This document shows positions 25,847-34,555 of a stretch of 64,000 nucleotides of DNA, piece after piece. Position numbers and translations under genes: made by a program. Source of the DNA: Brevibacillus_F sp035644815 (GTDB taxonomy: Bacteria > Bacillota > Bacilli > Brevibacillales > Brevibacillaceae); contig DASQNU010000188.1 in the NCBI GenBank assembly GCA_035644815.1, positions 9,682-73,681 of the forward strand. Direction: 5' to 3'. The notes below the pieces were generated by a model. The model did no database searches. It was not told the origin of the DNA and was given only the letters and a program-made list of their open reading frames with translations. Each line of letters begins with the position of its first letter. Within the stretch, counting starts at the first letter, position 1.

Positions 25847-27268
25847 ATGGAAAACAACTTTGGCATTCTTCAAATCGAATTGAATGCGATTCTTAAAGCT
25901 TCGAGAGATAACATCGTGATTACGGATGGAAAAGGAATTGTCTTAAGAGCTAGTCCGAATTGCAAAGTCATTTACGGTAAAGATGTTTCTTTTCTAATTG
26001 GAAAATCAGTATTACAGCTCGAAACAGAGGGCATTTTTTCCCCATCGGTTACCAGAATGGTTTTAGACGAACACAAGGAAATCCAAGTGATGCAGCATAC
26101 GACGACAGGACGTGTGGTAATGGCAACGGGTTTCCCTGTTATGAACGAATTGGGAGAGATTATTCGCGTCATTAGTTTTTCACATGATTTAACAGAAATT
26201 GAAAACCTAAAGGAAGAATACGAAGAGTTACAAACAAAGATGGGGCATTATCAATCTGTAATCAATGAATTACGTGAAAAAGAAGATTGCACGGAAGAGA
26301 TCGTCGTAAAAAGCAAAACCATTCAACGAATATGGGAATTGGTGCAGCGGGTGGCAAAATCGGATGCAAATGTTGTGTTTTATGGAGAGTCGGGGGTAGG
26401 AAAGAACGTATTTGCTCATGGCCTACATAATAAAAGCGATCGGAAAAAAGAAACGTACATTGAAGTAAACTGCGGTGCGATACCCGAATCATTATTCGAA
26501 TCGGAAATGTTTGGATATGAAGCAGGATCATTTACCGGTGCTAATAAAAACGGGAAACATGGTCTTATTGAACTTGCTGATAAGGGAACTTTATTTCTTG
26601 ATGAAATCGGTGAACTGCCCCTTTCCGTTCAAGCGAAACTGTTGAAGGTGCTTCAAGAGAAAAAGGTGACCCGTGTCGGGGGGGTAAAGGCAAAGAGTAT
26701 TGATTTTCGGCTCGTTGCTTCGACGAATCAGGATTTAAAGGAGATGGTCAGTCAAGGGAAGTTTCGCCAAGATCTTTACTATCGTCTAAACGTTATTCCG
26801 ATCCATATCCCTCCTCTTCGCGAACGGAAAGAAGATATTGCCATGTTGGCTCATTATCATTTGAAAAAATGTAACGAAAAAAATGGCACGAATAAACTTT
26901 TAGACGTGGCTACCATTGATCAATTAATTTCTTATCATTGGCCGGGTAATGTACGTGAGCTGGAAAACCTGATAGAAAGACTTGTAATCACTACGGAAAC
27001 AAAAGTGATTTACCCTGATCAATTACCATTTTATATTCCTCAAAGAAATCGCCACCAGTACTTAGAAAGGTCATTCGACCATACGGAGGATAGAGGAAAA
27101 ACATTACAGGAAATTCTCGAAGAAGTAGAGTCGCGCCATCTTAAGAGAGCGTACATGCAGTATAAAACAACCTACGACATAGCGGAGCATCTTGGTTTAA
27201 GTCAACCGACAGTGGTAAGGAAGCTAAAAAAATACGGAATTAATTCAAAAATGAATCGTGATTTATAA
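25847..27268 (+). CDS. Sigma-54-dependent activator with PAS sensor domain
   Basis: A 473-residue enhancer-binding protein. The PAS domain covers about residues 12-118 (NIVITDGKGIVLRASPNC). A coiled linker follows (~118-148), then AAA+ with Walker A GESGVGKN (180-187), sigma-54 loop GSFTGA (227-232), Walker B LFLDEIGE and FRQDLYYRLN. The Fis-type helix-turn-helix ends the protein (TYDIAEHLGLSQPTVVRK). ATG 25847 follows a GGAAG site. A sigma-54 promoter with a duplicated ATTCA-N4-TGAAT motif lies just downstream, before the ureohydrolase gene; the first copy of the motif is inside this gene's 3' end. Confidence 0.92.
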   Translation: MENNFGILQIELNAILKASRDNIVITDGKGIVLRASPNCKVIYGKDVSFLIGKSVLQLETEGIFSPSVTRMVLDEHKEIQVMQHTTTGRVVMATGFPVMNELGEIIRVISFSHDLTEIENLKEEYEELQTKMGHYQSVINELREKEDCTEEIVVKSKTIQRIWELVQRVAKSDANVVFYGESGVGKNVFAHGLHNKSDRKKETYIEVNCGAIPESLFESEMFGYEAGSFTGANKNGKHGLIELADKGTLFLDEIGELPLSVQAKLLKVLQEKKVTRVGGVKAKSIDFRLVASTNQDLKEMVSQGKFRQDLYYRLNVIPIHIPPLRERKEDIAMLAHYHLKKCNEKNGTNKLLDVATIDQLISYHWPGNVRELENLIERLVITTETKVIYPDQLPFYIPQRNRHQYLERSFDHTEDRGKTLQEILEEVESRHLKRAYMQYKTTYDIAEHLGLSQPTVVRKLKKYGINSKMNRDL

Positions 27269-27305
27269 ATGAATTGGAATTCCTTGCAATCATTCAATTG
27301 TGAAT
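27243..27305. repeat. Two copies of the dyad ATTCA-N4-TGAAT (candidate enhancer)
   Basis: Copies lie at 27243-27256 and 27292-27305, 49 bp apart, about 125 and 75 bp upstream of the predicted start of the ureohydrolase promoter. They are the best candidates for the binding sites of the activator encoded immediately upstream. Confidence 0.55.
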
Positions 27306-27346
27306 CAATACAACCACATTATTCCCCTATTTCTTTAACGGTTATT

Positions 27347-27364
27347 TTGGCATTATCCTTGCAA
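27347..27364 (+). promoter_or_regulatory. Sigma-54 promoter of the ureohydrolase unit
   Basis: TTGGCAT, five bases, then TTGCAA: GG-N10-GC spacing. Predicted start near 27374, about 33 nt before the start codon. Confidence 0.85.
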
Positions 27365-27406
27365 CTTAGGATGAGCGAATAAAAAATTTCGCAAAGGAGG
27401 TTTATC

Positions 27407-28378
27407 ATGTATCAACCAAAAGATTCAGCAAAGTCACCACGGTTTTGTGGTGTACGCACGTTTATGAGATTGGAACAGGTGAAATCAACAGAGAATGTAG
27501 ATTTTGTTGTCATTGGCATTCCCTTTGATACTGCCGCTTCAAACCGTACTGGCCAACGTTACGGCCCGCAGCACATCCGCAATTTTTCAGTATTGCTCAG
27601 ACCTTATAATCCTGACATGGAAATCAACATATTTGATTATTGTTCTGGTGTGGACTATGGCGATGTAGATGTGATTCCAGGTAATATCCATCGTACTTAC
27701 GACAAGATGGTGGAAGAATTAACCCCCATCCTAGAAAAAGGGATTATTCCAGTCATAATGGGAGGAGACCATTCGATCACGCTTGGCAATCTAAGAGCTT
27801 TCTACAAGCAATACGGGCCAATTGCACTCGTTCATTTTGATTCACATGGCGATACGTGGGACAATTATTACGGTGAAAAATATATGCATGGGACACCATT
27901 CCGCCGTGCTGTTGAGGAGGGGCTCTTAGATGTTGATCACTCCATACAGGTAGGCATGAGGGGCCCTCTCTATAGCATGGATGATATTGAAGATGCTCGG
28001 AATTTGGGGTTTGAGGTGATTCCAATGCGTGAGGTACGACAAATCGGAATGAATGAAGTCATGAATCGTATTCATGAGCGTGTCGGTGACCGGCCTGTTT
28101 TTGTTACGTATGATATCGATTTCGTCGACCCTGCTTATGCTCCGGGTACAGGGACCCCGGAAGTTGGAGGACCGACCGGGTTTGAAGCGTTAGAATATGT
28201 AAGAGGTCTCGATGGTCTTCATATTGTTGGATTTGATCTAGTCGAAGTATTGCCGTCCTATGACAGTAATGAAATCACAGCGGTACTCGCTTCTTCCATT
28301 ATGTATGAAATGGTTACACTTACAGCCTTAATGAAAAAGAGAAGGCTACATTCTAAAGACACAGCTGCTCAATGCTAA
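27407..28378 (+). CDS. Agmatinase/guanidino-acid ureohydrolase family protein
   Basis: A 323-residue arginase-fold ureohydrolase. The binuclear manganese ligands are visible in GGDHS (119-123), FDSHGD (144-149) and YDIDFVDP (235-242). Such enzymes release urea from a guanidino compound. The DSHGDTW variant, with WDNYYGEKYMHGTPF after it, resembles agmatinases and guanidinobutyrase- or guanidinopropionase-type enzymes more than arginase, so the exact substrate is open. AAGGAGG precedes ATG 27407. A sigma-54 promoter lies upstream; a carbon-nitrogen hydrolase and an APC permease follow, giving import, urea release and amide hydrolysis in one unit. Confidence 0.85.
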   Translation: MYQPKDSAKSPRFCGVRTFMRLEQVKSTENVDFVVIGIPFDTAASNRTGQRYGPQHIRNFSVLLRPYNPDMEINIFDYCSGVDYGDVDVIPGNIHRTYDKMVEELTPILEKGIIPVIMGGDHSITLGNLRAFYKQYGPIALVHFDSHGDTWDNYYGEKYMHGTPFRRAVEEGLLDVDHSIQVGMRGPLYSMDDIEDARNLGFEVIPMREVRQIGMNEVMNRIHERVGDRPVFVTYDIDFVDPAYAPGTGTPEVGGPTGFEALEYVRGLDGLHIVGFDLVEVLPSYDSNEITAVLASSIMYEMVTLTALMKKRRLHSKDTAAQC

Positions 28379-28487
28379 GAAGGAAAATACATGATCGTAA
28401 TAGTTAAGAGTGAAAGAAAATGCTGCGCTGAATTTTAGGAATTTTGGCACTTTTGTTTTCGGCATCAGATAAAGGGAGGCTTTTCTT

Positions 28488-29300
28488 ATGAATAAGGTCA
28501 ATATCGCTTTGGCACAACTCATTTGTGAAGATGGGGGAGTTGAGAACAATCTTTCTCGTTTGGATGATGTCGTTCATAAATACGGAAACTCCCACGATCT
28601 GATTTTGTTTCCCGAGACATTTATCATGGGATTTCCTTCTCTGGAGGTTTGCCGTACATTAGCCGAACCGTTACATGGACCGATTGTTAAACATCTAGAA
28701 CGTCAAGCGAGGGAATCTAATACCTCCATTGTTGTTGGTTTCTATGAAAAGGAAGGGGAAAACATTTATAACACAACGGTTTTAGTTGGACCGACAGGAT
28801 TGTTGCTCTCTTATCGTAAAACGCATTTGTGGGTAGGAGAATCTGCAACTGTTACACCTGGAAATTGTTTTCGGTGCTGCAACTGGCAAGGTACAAAAAT
28901 CGGGCTACTCATTTGCTACGATATTGAATATCCAGAATCAGCACGTGCAGTTGCCAGTATGGGAACGGAGCTATTGTTGTTGACAGATGGAAATTGGGAT
29001 GGTCCGGTACACCGCGTTGCCATTCAAGCCAGAGCACAAGAGAATCAAATGTTCGTCGCTATGGCAAATCGAGTGGGACAGATGAGGGAGATTACGTTTA
29101 TTGGTGAAAGCGTTGTTGTTGATCCATATGGACGGGTTATTGTCGAAGCGGGACATGGAGAGGAAGTGTTGTCCGCAACGATAGACTTGTCGCTCGTTCA
29201 AGAGAGTAGGCAACAGTATCACTATCTGAAAGAGCGCAGGGTTATATTGAATAGACCTGTGACGGAAATTGGAAAGGGGATCTTGGAAATGAAAATGTAA
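28488..29300 (+). CDS. Carbon-nitrogen hydrolase (amidase)
   Basis: A 270-residue nitrilase-superfamily enzyme with a full catalytic set: Glu43 (FPETFIMGF), Lys111 (YRKTHLW) and Cys143 (LICYDIEYPE). ATG 28488 is behind AAAGGGAGG. It follows the ureohydrolase by 109 bp with no terminator seen, so it is probably in the same transcript. It belongs to the same branch as the protein at 7344 but keeps the cysteine the other has lost. The substrate is unknown; an omega-amide or carbamoyl-amine from guanidino breakdown would fit the context. Confidence 0.85.
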   Translation: MNKVNIALAQLICEDGGVENNLSRLDDVVHKYGNSHDLILFPETFIMGFPSLEVCRTLAEPLHGPIVKHLERQARESNTSIVVGFYEKEGENIYNTTVLVGPTGLLLSYRKTHLWVGESATVTPGNCFRCCNWQGTKIGLLICYDIEYPESARAVASMGTELLLLTDGNWDGPVHRVAIQARAQENQMFVAMANRVGQMREITFIGESVVVDPYGRVIVEAGHGEEVLSATIDLSLVQESRQQYHYLKERRVILNRPVTEIGKGILEMKM

Positions 29301-29433
29301 TGATTTCGTCGAGCGACAAAAAATGAGGTATACGCGATAGAGAAAAAACGACACGAAATGGAGTGCGGAGAATTGGCTGCAGAAATTGGAATAAGAATGG
29401 CTACGATGTAGCATTGAAAAAGGAGACTGATGT

Positions 29434-30798
29434 ATGAATCATACAAGCACGCCAACGCTTAAACGTTCTCTTTCCTTGAAATATGTCGTTTTTTTTGGTT
29501 TAGCTTATATGGCTCCAACAACTTTATTGTCAACCTATGGAGTATCTGTTCAGAGCACGAATGGGATGCTTTCAACTGCTTATCTCATTGCTTTGATCGT
29601 CATGTTATTTACCGCTTACAGTTATGCACAAATGGTAAAAGCTTTTCCGAATGCAGGTGCAGCGTATACGTTTACGCAAAAATCCATTAGTCCTCACGTC
29701 GGGTTTCTCGTAGGTTGGACACTCTTATTGGATTATGTGTTCAGTCCCATGATCAGTTCATTATTCTTAGGCATAGCAATGAATGCCTATTTTCCTTCCA
29801 TTCCCATGTATGTCTGGATTCTGATCTTCATCATAACGATTACCCTGGTAAATATTTTAGGTATCACGATTGCAGCGAAGTTTAATGCAGCTATTCTGTT
29901 CGTTCAATTTGGAACATATGCACTCTTCATTGCCTTTTCCGTAAAAGGTCTACTAAATGGGCTGGGAGCGGGAACACTATTTTCAATACTTCCGTTTGTC
30001 GATACCAAGGTAGACATGTCGCACTTCTCATCTGTGATCCCTATTTTATGCTTTTCCTTTTTAGGCTTTGATGCTGTGACAACGCTTTCAGAAGAAACGA
30101 AAAACCCTCAAAAATCAATTCCAAGGGCGATTTATCTGATTACAATCATCGGCGGAGCATTATATATGATCGGCTCTTATGCATTACAGCTGGTCTGGCC
30201 AGATTACCAATCCTTTAAAGATCCTGAATCATCTTATTTGGAAATTGCCGCTTATATCGGAGGAAATTTTTTAATCAGCTATGTTCTCGCTGAAGGAGCC
30301 ATGTCATGTTTTTCATCAGCTGTCGCATCTGGGGCAAGTGCCTCACGTATTTTATTTGCAATGGGACGTGAAGGTGTGCTTCCCACCAAAATATTCGGAT
30401 ACCTTTCATTTAAATATCAAACACCTGTCTATAACCTGCTCATTATAGGAGGAGTCGCTTTATGCGCACTATTTTTAAGCCTGACTTCAGCCGTATCTCT
30501 CATCAGTTTCGGCGCATTTTTTGCCTTTACATTCGTTAATCTTTCCGTCATTTTTTACTATTTCATCCATAAAAAACAGAGATCCATTCTGGGAATCGTT
30601 CGTTACCTGATTGTTCCGTTAATCGGGGCTTCCCTTACTGCATTTTTTTGGGGAAAGTTAGATAACCATGCATTGATGCTAGGTGGAGTTTGGCTGGGTG
30701 TAGGATTTTTATACCTATTAAAACTTACGAAATGGTTTAGACAGCCTCCTCCTGAGATTTTCTTTGAAGAGTCAAGTAATAAGGATGCTTCTCTATAG
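29434..30798 (+). CDS. APC-family amino acid/polyamine permease (copy 2)
   Basis: A 454-residue twelve-helix permease, colinear with and highly similar to the copy at 11014 (shared blocks include VMLFTAYSYAQMVKAFPNAG and SEETKNPQKSIPRAIYLITI). AAAAAGGAG precedes ATG 29434. The similarity, including at the DNA level around the 5' ends, points to duplication within the island. Here it is paired with a ureohydrolase and an amidase rather than with amidohydrolases. Confidence 0.85.
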   Translation: MNHTSTPTLKRSLSLKYVVFFGLAYMAPTTLLSTYGVSVQSTNGMLSTAYLIALIVMLFTAYSYAQMVKAFPNAGAAYTFTQKSISPHVGFLVGWTLLLDYVFSPMISSLFLGIAMNAYFPSIPMYVWILIFIITITLVNILGITIAAKFNAAILFVQFGTYALFIAFSVKGLLNGLGAGTLFSILPFVDTKVDMSHFSSVIPILCFSFLGFDAVTTLSEETKNPQKSIPRAIYLITIIGGALYMIGSYALQLVWPDYQSFKDPESSYLEIAAYIGGNFLISYVLAEGAMSCFSSAVASGASASRILFAMGREGVLPTKIFGYLSFKYQTPVYNLLIIGGVALCALFLSLTSAVSLISFGAFFAFTFVNLSVIFYYFIHKKQRSILGIVRYLIVPLIGASLTAFFWGKLDNHALMLGGVWLGVGFLYLLKLTKWFRQPPPEIFFEESSNKDASL

Positions 30799-30953
30799 AA
30801 TCGAAAGGATTGACAATGAATCAACACTAGGCGGATCTCGACCGTCAAGATTTTGCTGAAAAGCAGAATGGAACATGCTTTTGTTCCTGAAAACCTGTTC
30901 AAACAGAGCTTCATGTATGCTTTTGCCTAAGCGTTTTGAAAGAAGCCATTCGC

Positions 30954-30995
30954 GTATTCCAAAGCCATCCTTGGAATACCGATGGCTTTTATTCG
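30954..30995 (+). terminator. Two mutually exclusive hairpins; probable terminator
   Basis: GTATTCCAA (30954-30962) pairs with TTGGAATAC (30971-30979). Alternatively AAGCCATC (30962-30969) pairs with GATGGCTT (30981-30988), which is followed by TTATTCGTTTT. The second has terminator form; the two cannot both form except as a pseudoknot. Confidence 0.55.
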
Positions 30996-31025
30996 TTTTC
31001 GAACTCACCGAATTGGAACGCAAAT

Positions 31026-31058
31026 AATCTCGATACCGGCCGGACGAGTATCGAGATT
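31026..31058. repeat. Perfect 11-bp inverted repeat
   Basis: AATCTCGATAC and GTATCGAGATT flank an 11-nt GC-rich loop, without a T-run on either strand. It lies between convergent genes, so a transcription-end structure is the simplest reading. Confidence 0.5.
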
Positions 31059-31175
31059 GTATCCTACGTGAAAAAAGCCCCCGGAAAAGAAGCATCAGAA
31101 TCCTGCAGGATTTACCAATGTCAATTTTCTTAGGGACTTTTCACACAGACTTTAGGGAAGGGTTACTATTAACGA

Positions 31176-32921
31176 TTACAGCTTGAAGACGATTACCGAT
31201 TTTTGTAATTCTTCAGCCATGGTAGAAAGCGTGCCGGCAACAGCGGAAATCCCTTCCATTGTAGCATTTTGTTCTTCTGCAGCAGCAGCCACTTGCTGAG
31301 AATTTCTTACAGAAAGATGAATGACATCAGAAATTGTATCAAGACGTGCTTCCATGGATTTTGTAAGGTTGTTGGTTTCCTCCACAATGACGGATACCTC
31401 TTGGGCCTGTCTGGATACAATCTCAACCATTTTCAGGATTTCCTCAAAAGCTTCTCCTGTATCCATCACCATAATCATTCCAGAGGCAACAGCGGCGGAG
31501 CCATCTTCCATTGCTTTTACTGCTTTCCCAGTTTCCTGCTGAATTTCGGAGATGATCGTAGCGATTTTCCCCGCGGCTGTATTGGACTGTTCCGCCAGTT
31601 TGCGCACTTCATCTGCTACAACCGCAAAGCCCCGACCTTGTGCCCCAGCTCTTGCGGCTTCAATCGCAGCATTTAAAGCCAGAAGATTTGTTTGATTGGC
31701 AATCTCTGTGATCAGAGCTACAATCTCTCCGATCTCTATCGATTTTTTGCCAAGAGCGTTCACCACTTCGGAAGAAAATCTTACTTTATCACTCATTTCG
31801 TTCATGTTGGTAACTGCTTTGGATACCGTTCCATTTCCGATTTTGGCTTTCGTTGTTGCCTCACATGCTGAATTCGTTACCATTCGAATATTTGAAGAGA
31901 TATTGTTCATTCCATTCGAAATCGCCCCTAACACATCGGAGATCTCCCTAGTGTCGGCCGCTTGTTGCTCCGATCCAAACGACATTTCCTGAATGGCTCG
32001 TGAGATTTGTTCTGTAGCATTACTTGATTCTTCCGCACTTGCGGCAAGCTGTTCCGCTGTAGCAACCACTTGATGCGAATTAAGGGTAACCTGGCCGATG
32101 ATGGCTCGCAAGCTGTCAGTCATCACAGCAAGTCCTTTCGCTAGGTCTCCAATCTCATCATTGCTTCTAACTTCTAGTGTGGGGAAGGATAAATCTCCCT
32201 CTGTAACTCTTTTTACTTGAATGGCCATGATACCGATAGGCTGAATGGCTCTCATCGCATAGTTCATAAAAGCAATCCCAATCATAATCGCCAAAATGCC
32301 ACCCCAAATGGTGAATTGTTTCAGATGAGTGGAGCTCTCGATAACGTTGTCATTCGCTGCTTGAATATTGGCGGTTGCTTCCTTTGAAAGCGCTTCTAAA
32401 TCATTGATAGCCGGATAGTATGAGCTGGCAATTTCGGCATATTGGATTTGAGCAGCTTTTTGGTGGGCAGATGCATTACTTTGAACCGCCAAGTTGTGCT
32501 GCTTCATGTAAGCGTCAATAGATTTGGATGCTTGTTCGATCAGTGCAAAACCTTTCTCGTTCAACGGGAGCCGCTTCATTCTTGTTATGTTCTCTTTTAC
32601 CTTTTGTTCAGAGTCTTTAATGGCTTGTAAATAAGCATCTGAGAGTGCCTGATCGCCTAATCGATCTTTTCCAACACCGAGACCGATCCATGCACTCGTT
32701 GATCCATCCATCGAGTTGAAATGATATAACGTTTCCGTTGTAAGGTCTTTCATTTGCATGTGAAGCGATTGAAGTTCTTGAATGTTTTGTCCGGTTTGAT
32801 ACGACATATAAGAAGTGACTGCGGAAAAGGAAAGAATGATAGATAGAAATGCAAGGATCATCCCCAAAATTTTCAAAGAAAATCGACCATTAACGGCATG
32901 CGTAGTCATCCATTTTTTCAT
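31176..32921 (-). CDS. Methyl-accepting chemotaxis protein
   Basis: A 581-residue chemoreceptor. TM1 is at about residues 15-37, an extracellular four-helix-type sensor runs to ~205, then TM2 and a HAMP domain (~225-280). The signalling domain carries the invariant hairpin tip EIANQTNLLALNAAIEAARA near residue 410. ATG at 32921 follows AAGGAGT. It faces the aguA gene and lies at the edge of the polyamine island, so its ligand may be an island substrate, but nothing in the sequence proves this. No CheR/CheB pentapeptide is seen at the C-terminus. Confidence 0.92.
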   Translation of the reverse strand: MKKWMTTHAVNGRFSLKILGMILAFLSIILSFSAVTSYMSYQTGQNIQELQSLHMQMKDLTTETLYHFNSMDGSTSAWIGLGVGKDRLGDQALSDAYLQAIKDSEQKVKENITRMKRLPLNEKGFALIEQASKSIDAYMKQHNLAVQSNASAHQKAAQIQYAEIASSYYPAINDLEALSKEATANIQAANDNVIESSTHLKQFTIWGGILAIMIGIAFMNYAMRAIQPIGIMAIQVKRVTEGDLSFPTLEVRSNDEIGDLAKGLAVMTDSLRAIIGQVTLNSHQVVATAEQLAASAEESSNATEQISRAIQEMSFGSEQQAADTREISDVLGAISNGMNNISSNIRMVTNSACEATTKAKIGNGTVSKAVTNMNEMSDKVRFSSEVVNALGKKSIEIGEIVALITEIANQTNLLALNAAIEAARAGAQGRGFAVVADEVRKLAEQSNTAAGKIATIISEIQQETGKAVKAMEDGSAAVASGMIMVMDTGEAFEEILKMVEIVSRQAQEVSVIVEETNNLTKSMEARLDTISDVIHLSVRNSQQVAAAAEEQNATMEGISAVAGTLSTMAEELQKSVIVFKL

Positions 32922-33184
32922 AACGAACTCCTTAATTTATATAATTTGTAAAGCCCGAGTCAACGATGGTCTCTTTATTCCCAAACCTCTCATAGAGAAA
33001 CGATCTTCAACATCATTTCTGATTGATGTGGGAATGGAGAAAGCCAAAATACGGAATCATGCAAAAAGAACCATGCAACACTGATACCAAAGAATTGTTG
33101 TGACATCCCACATGGGTTCTTCATAATCACTCACGATAAAAGAGGAATCAGCATGTCGATGTATTACTCTTTTTTGCATATGTA

Positions 33185-33199
33185 TGCAATCTTGCATTG
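33185..33199. promoter_or_regulatory. Candidate enhancer shared with the aguB region
   Basis: TGCAAT-CT-TGCATTG differs from 6045-6059 only in the two centre bases. It is about 117 bp upstream of the predicted aguA transcription start, so the activator encoded at 6098 probably binds both. Confidence 0.6.
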
Positions 33200-33281
33200 C
33201 GAATATTGAGTCCGCTGGGCGAAAGTGTTAAGAAGGATAAGAAAAGAGACGGGTGACATGTGACCCTTGGCCTCGTGGATA

Positions 33282-33299
33282 TTGGCGAAAGATTTGCAA
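33282..33299 (+). promoter_or_regulatory. Sigma-54 promoter of aguA
   Basis: TTGGCGA, five bases, then TTGCAA: GG-N10-GC spacing with a perfect -12 part. Predicted start near 33309, leaving a leader of about 137 nt. Confidence 0.75.
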
Positions 33300-33445
33300 G
33301 CTGGTATCGTATACGGGGGAATTTTTGTGGTTGCTGAGAGCAGAACAATACTTTCCGTGTTTCCGCACCAAATTCGGCTAAGCATAGTAAAAGGGGGAGT
33401 AAGTATGGTTGAGACAATCTTTAGAGGGAAAAGAGGAGAAGCAAG

Positions 33446-34555
33446 ATGGCAAAAGTAATCAAAAGCACCACACCCAAACAAGATGGTTTTAGAATTCCCG
33501 GGGAATTTGAACCGCACAAGGGTTCATTTGTTATTTGGCCAGAAAAAAGCTTTTCTTTTCGGAATGGAGGGAAACCTGCACAAGAGGTATGTGTTATCGT
33601 CGCAAATACAATTGCTGAGTATGAGGAAATGACAGTCATATGCTCGGCTGCGCAATATGAAAATGCTAGAGCAAGATTATCTGAGAAAGTTCGTGTTATT
33701 GAAATGTCAACTAACGAAGCGTGGGCTCAAGACAAAGGCGCTTTTTTCGTTATTAACGATAAGGGCGAAATGAGAGGGGTTCAGTTTGGTTTTAATGCGT
33801 ATGGAGGAGTAGCGGATGGTCTATACTTCCCTTGGGACTTAGATAAACAATTTGCTCAAAAACTATTCGAAATCGAAAATCTGGACTCATATGACGCTAG
33901 ACATTTCATTCTCGAGGGTGGCGCTACGCAAGTCGATGGAGAAGGCACAATTATTTTGACAGAAGAATGCAATCTCAATCCTAACCGAAATGGACATATG
34001 TCAAAAGACGAAGTAGAGAGAAATTGTAAAGAATACCTAGGCCTAGATAAGGTCATTTGGATTAAAAGAGGCATGCTGTATGATGAAACTGGCGGCCATA
34101 TTGACGATATTTGTTTTTTTGTTAGACCCGGAGTCATTGCTCTATCATGGGTAGATGATGTATATCACCCGCAGTACCCGGTACTCAAAGAAGCTTATGA
34201 TACCCTCAGCAAAGAGACCGATGCAAAAGGGAGAAAATTTGAAATTCATAAAATCCATATACCGGAAGTGATATACATAACAGAAGAAGAAAGTAAGGGC
34301 TTTGATATCGTTGCAGATGCAGCACCTCGTGTAGCAAATCAACCTTTGGCCGTAACTTATGTTAACGGATGTTTCGTAAATGGTGCATATTTGGTTCCAT
34401 TGTTTCATGATCCTCGTGATCAAGAAGCACTTAAAAAATACCAAGAAATTATGCCGGACAGAAAAGTAATCGGTCTTCCAACGAAAGAGTGGTCTCTCAG
34501 TGGGGGGAATATTCATTGTATGACATTATCACAACCCCGACCGTTTGTTCGTTGA
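33446..34555 (+). CDS. aguA: Agmatine deiminase
   Basis: A 369-residue guanidine-deiminase. Visible catalytic positions are Asp96, Glu157 (ILEGGAT), His218 and Asp220 (GGHIDD) and Cys358 (SGGNIHC). It converts agmatine to N-carbamoylputrescine, the substrate of aguB. ATG at 33446 has a GGAGAAGC site. The segment around Asp96 reads AWAQDKGAFFV, whereas family members and the pseudogene at 24361 have RDxGPxF there; loss of the conserved Arg and Pro beside the active Asp could shift specificity. Remnants of a metallophosphoesterase begin directly after its stop. Confidence 0.85.
   Translation: MAKVIKSTTPKQDGFRIPGEFEPHKGSFVIWPEKSFSFRNGGKPAQEVCVIVANTIAEYEEMTVICSAAQYENARARLSEKVRVIEMSTNEAWAQDKGAFFVINDKGEMRGVQFGFNAYGGVADGLYFPWDLDKQFAQKLFEIENLDSYDARHFILEGGATQVDGEGTIILTEECNLNPNRNGHMSKDEVERNCKEYLGLDKVIWIKRGMLYDETGGHIDDICFFVRPGVIALSWVDDVYHPQYPVLKEAYDTLSKETDAKGRKFEIHKIHIPEVIYITEEESKGFDIVADAAPRVANQPLAVTYVNGCFVNGAYLVPLFHDPRDQEALKKYQEIMPDRKVIGLPTKEWSLSGGNIHCMTLSQPRPFVR

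Larger units (their letters stand above)
30799..31175. other. Intergenic stretch between permease copy 2 and chemoreceptor
   Basis: No gene is seen. It contains the overlapping hairpins at 30954-30995, a perfect 11-bp inverted repeat (31026-31036 with 31048-31058) and the 14-bp palindrome AATCCTGCAGGATT. The last may belong to the end of the minus-strand chemoreceptor transcript. Confidence 0.5.
32922..33445. other. Control region upstream of aguA
   Basis: This 524-bp gene-free stretch holds the shared palindromic motif at 33185-33199, a near-palindrome GGGTGACATGTGACCC at 33250-33265 and a sigma-54 promoter at 33282-33299. The upstream part has imperfect dyads between 33069 and 33120 with no clear role. 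Confidence 0.6.

Noticed and set aside
28444..28462. Sigma-54-like -24 element TTGGCAC before the carbon-nitrogen hydrolase gene at 28488
   Set aside because: No GC doublet lies 10 bases downstream of the GG; the -12 position reads TTTTC, so it fails the basic spacing rule.
29373..29392. TTGGCTG...ATTGG before permease copy 2 as a possible sigma-54 promoter
   Set aside because: The -12 GC is absent (TG instead) and the -24 element is weak.
32936..32963. TTGACT-16-TATAAA on the minus strand before the chemoreceptor
   Set aside because: The predicted start of transcription would fall within or after the Shine-Dalgarno, leaving almost no leader; probably a chance match.
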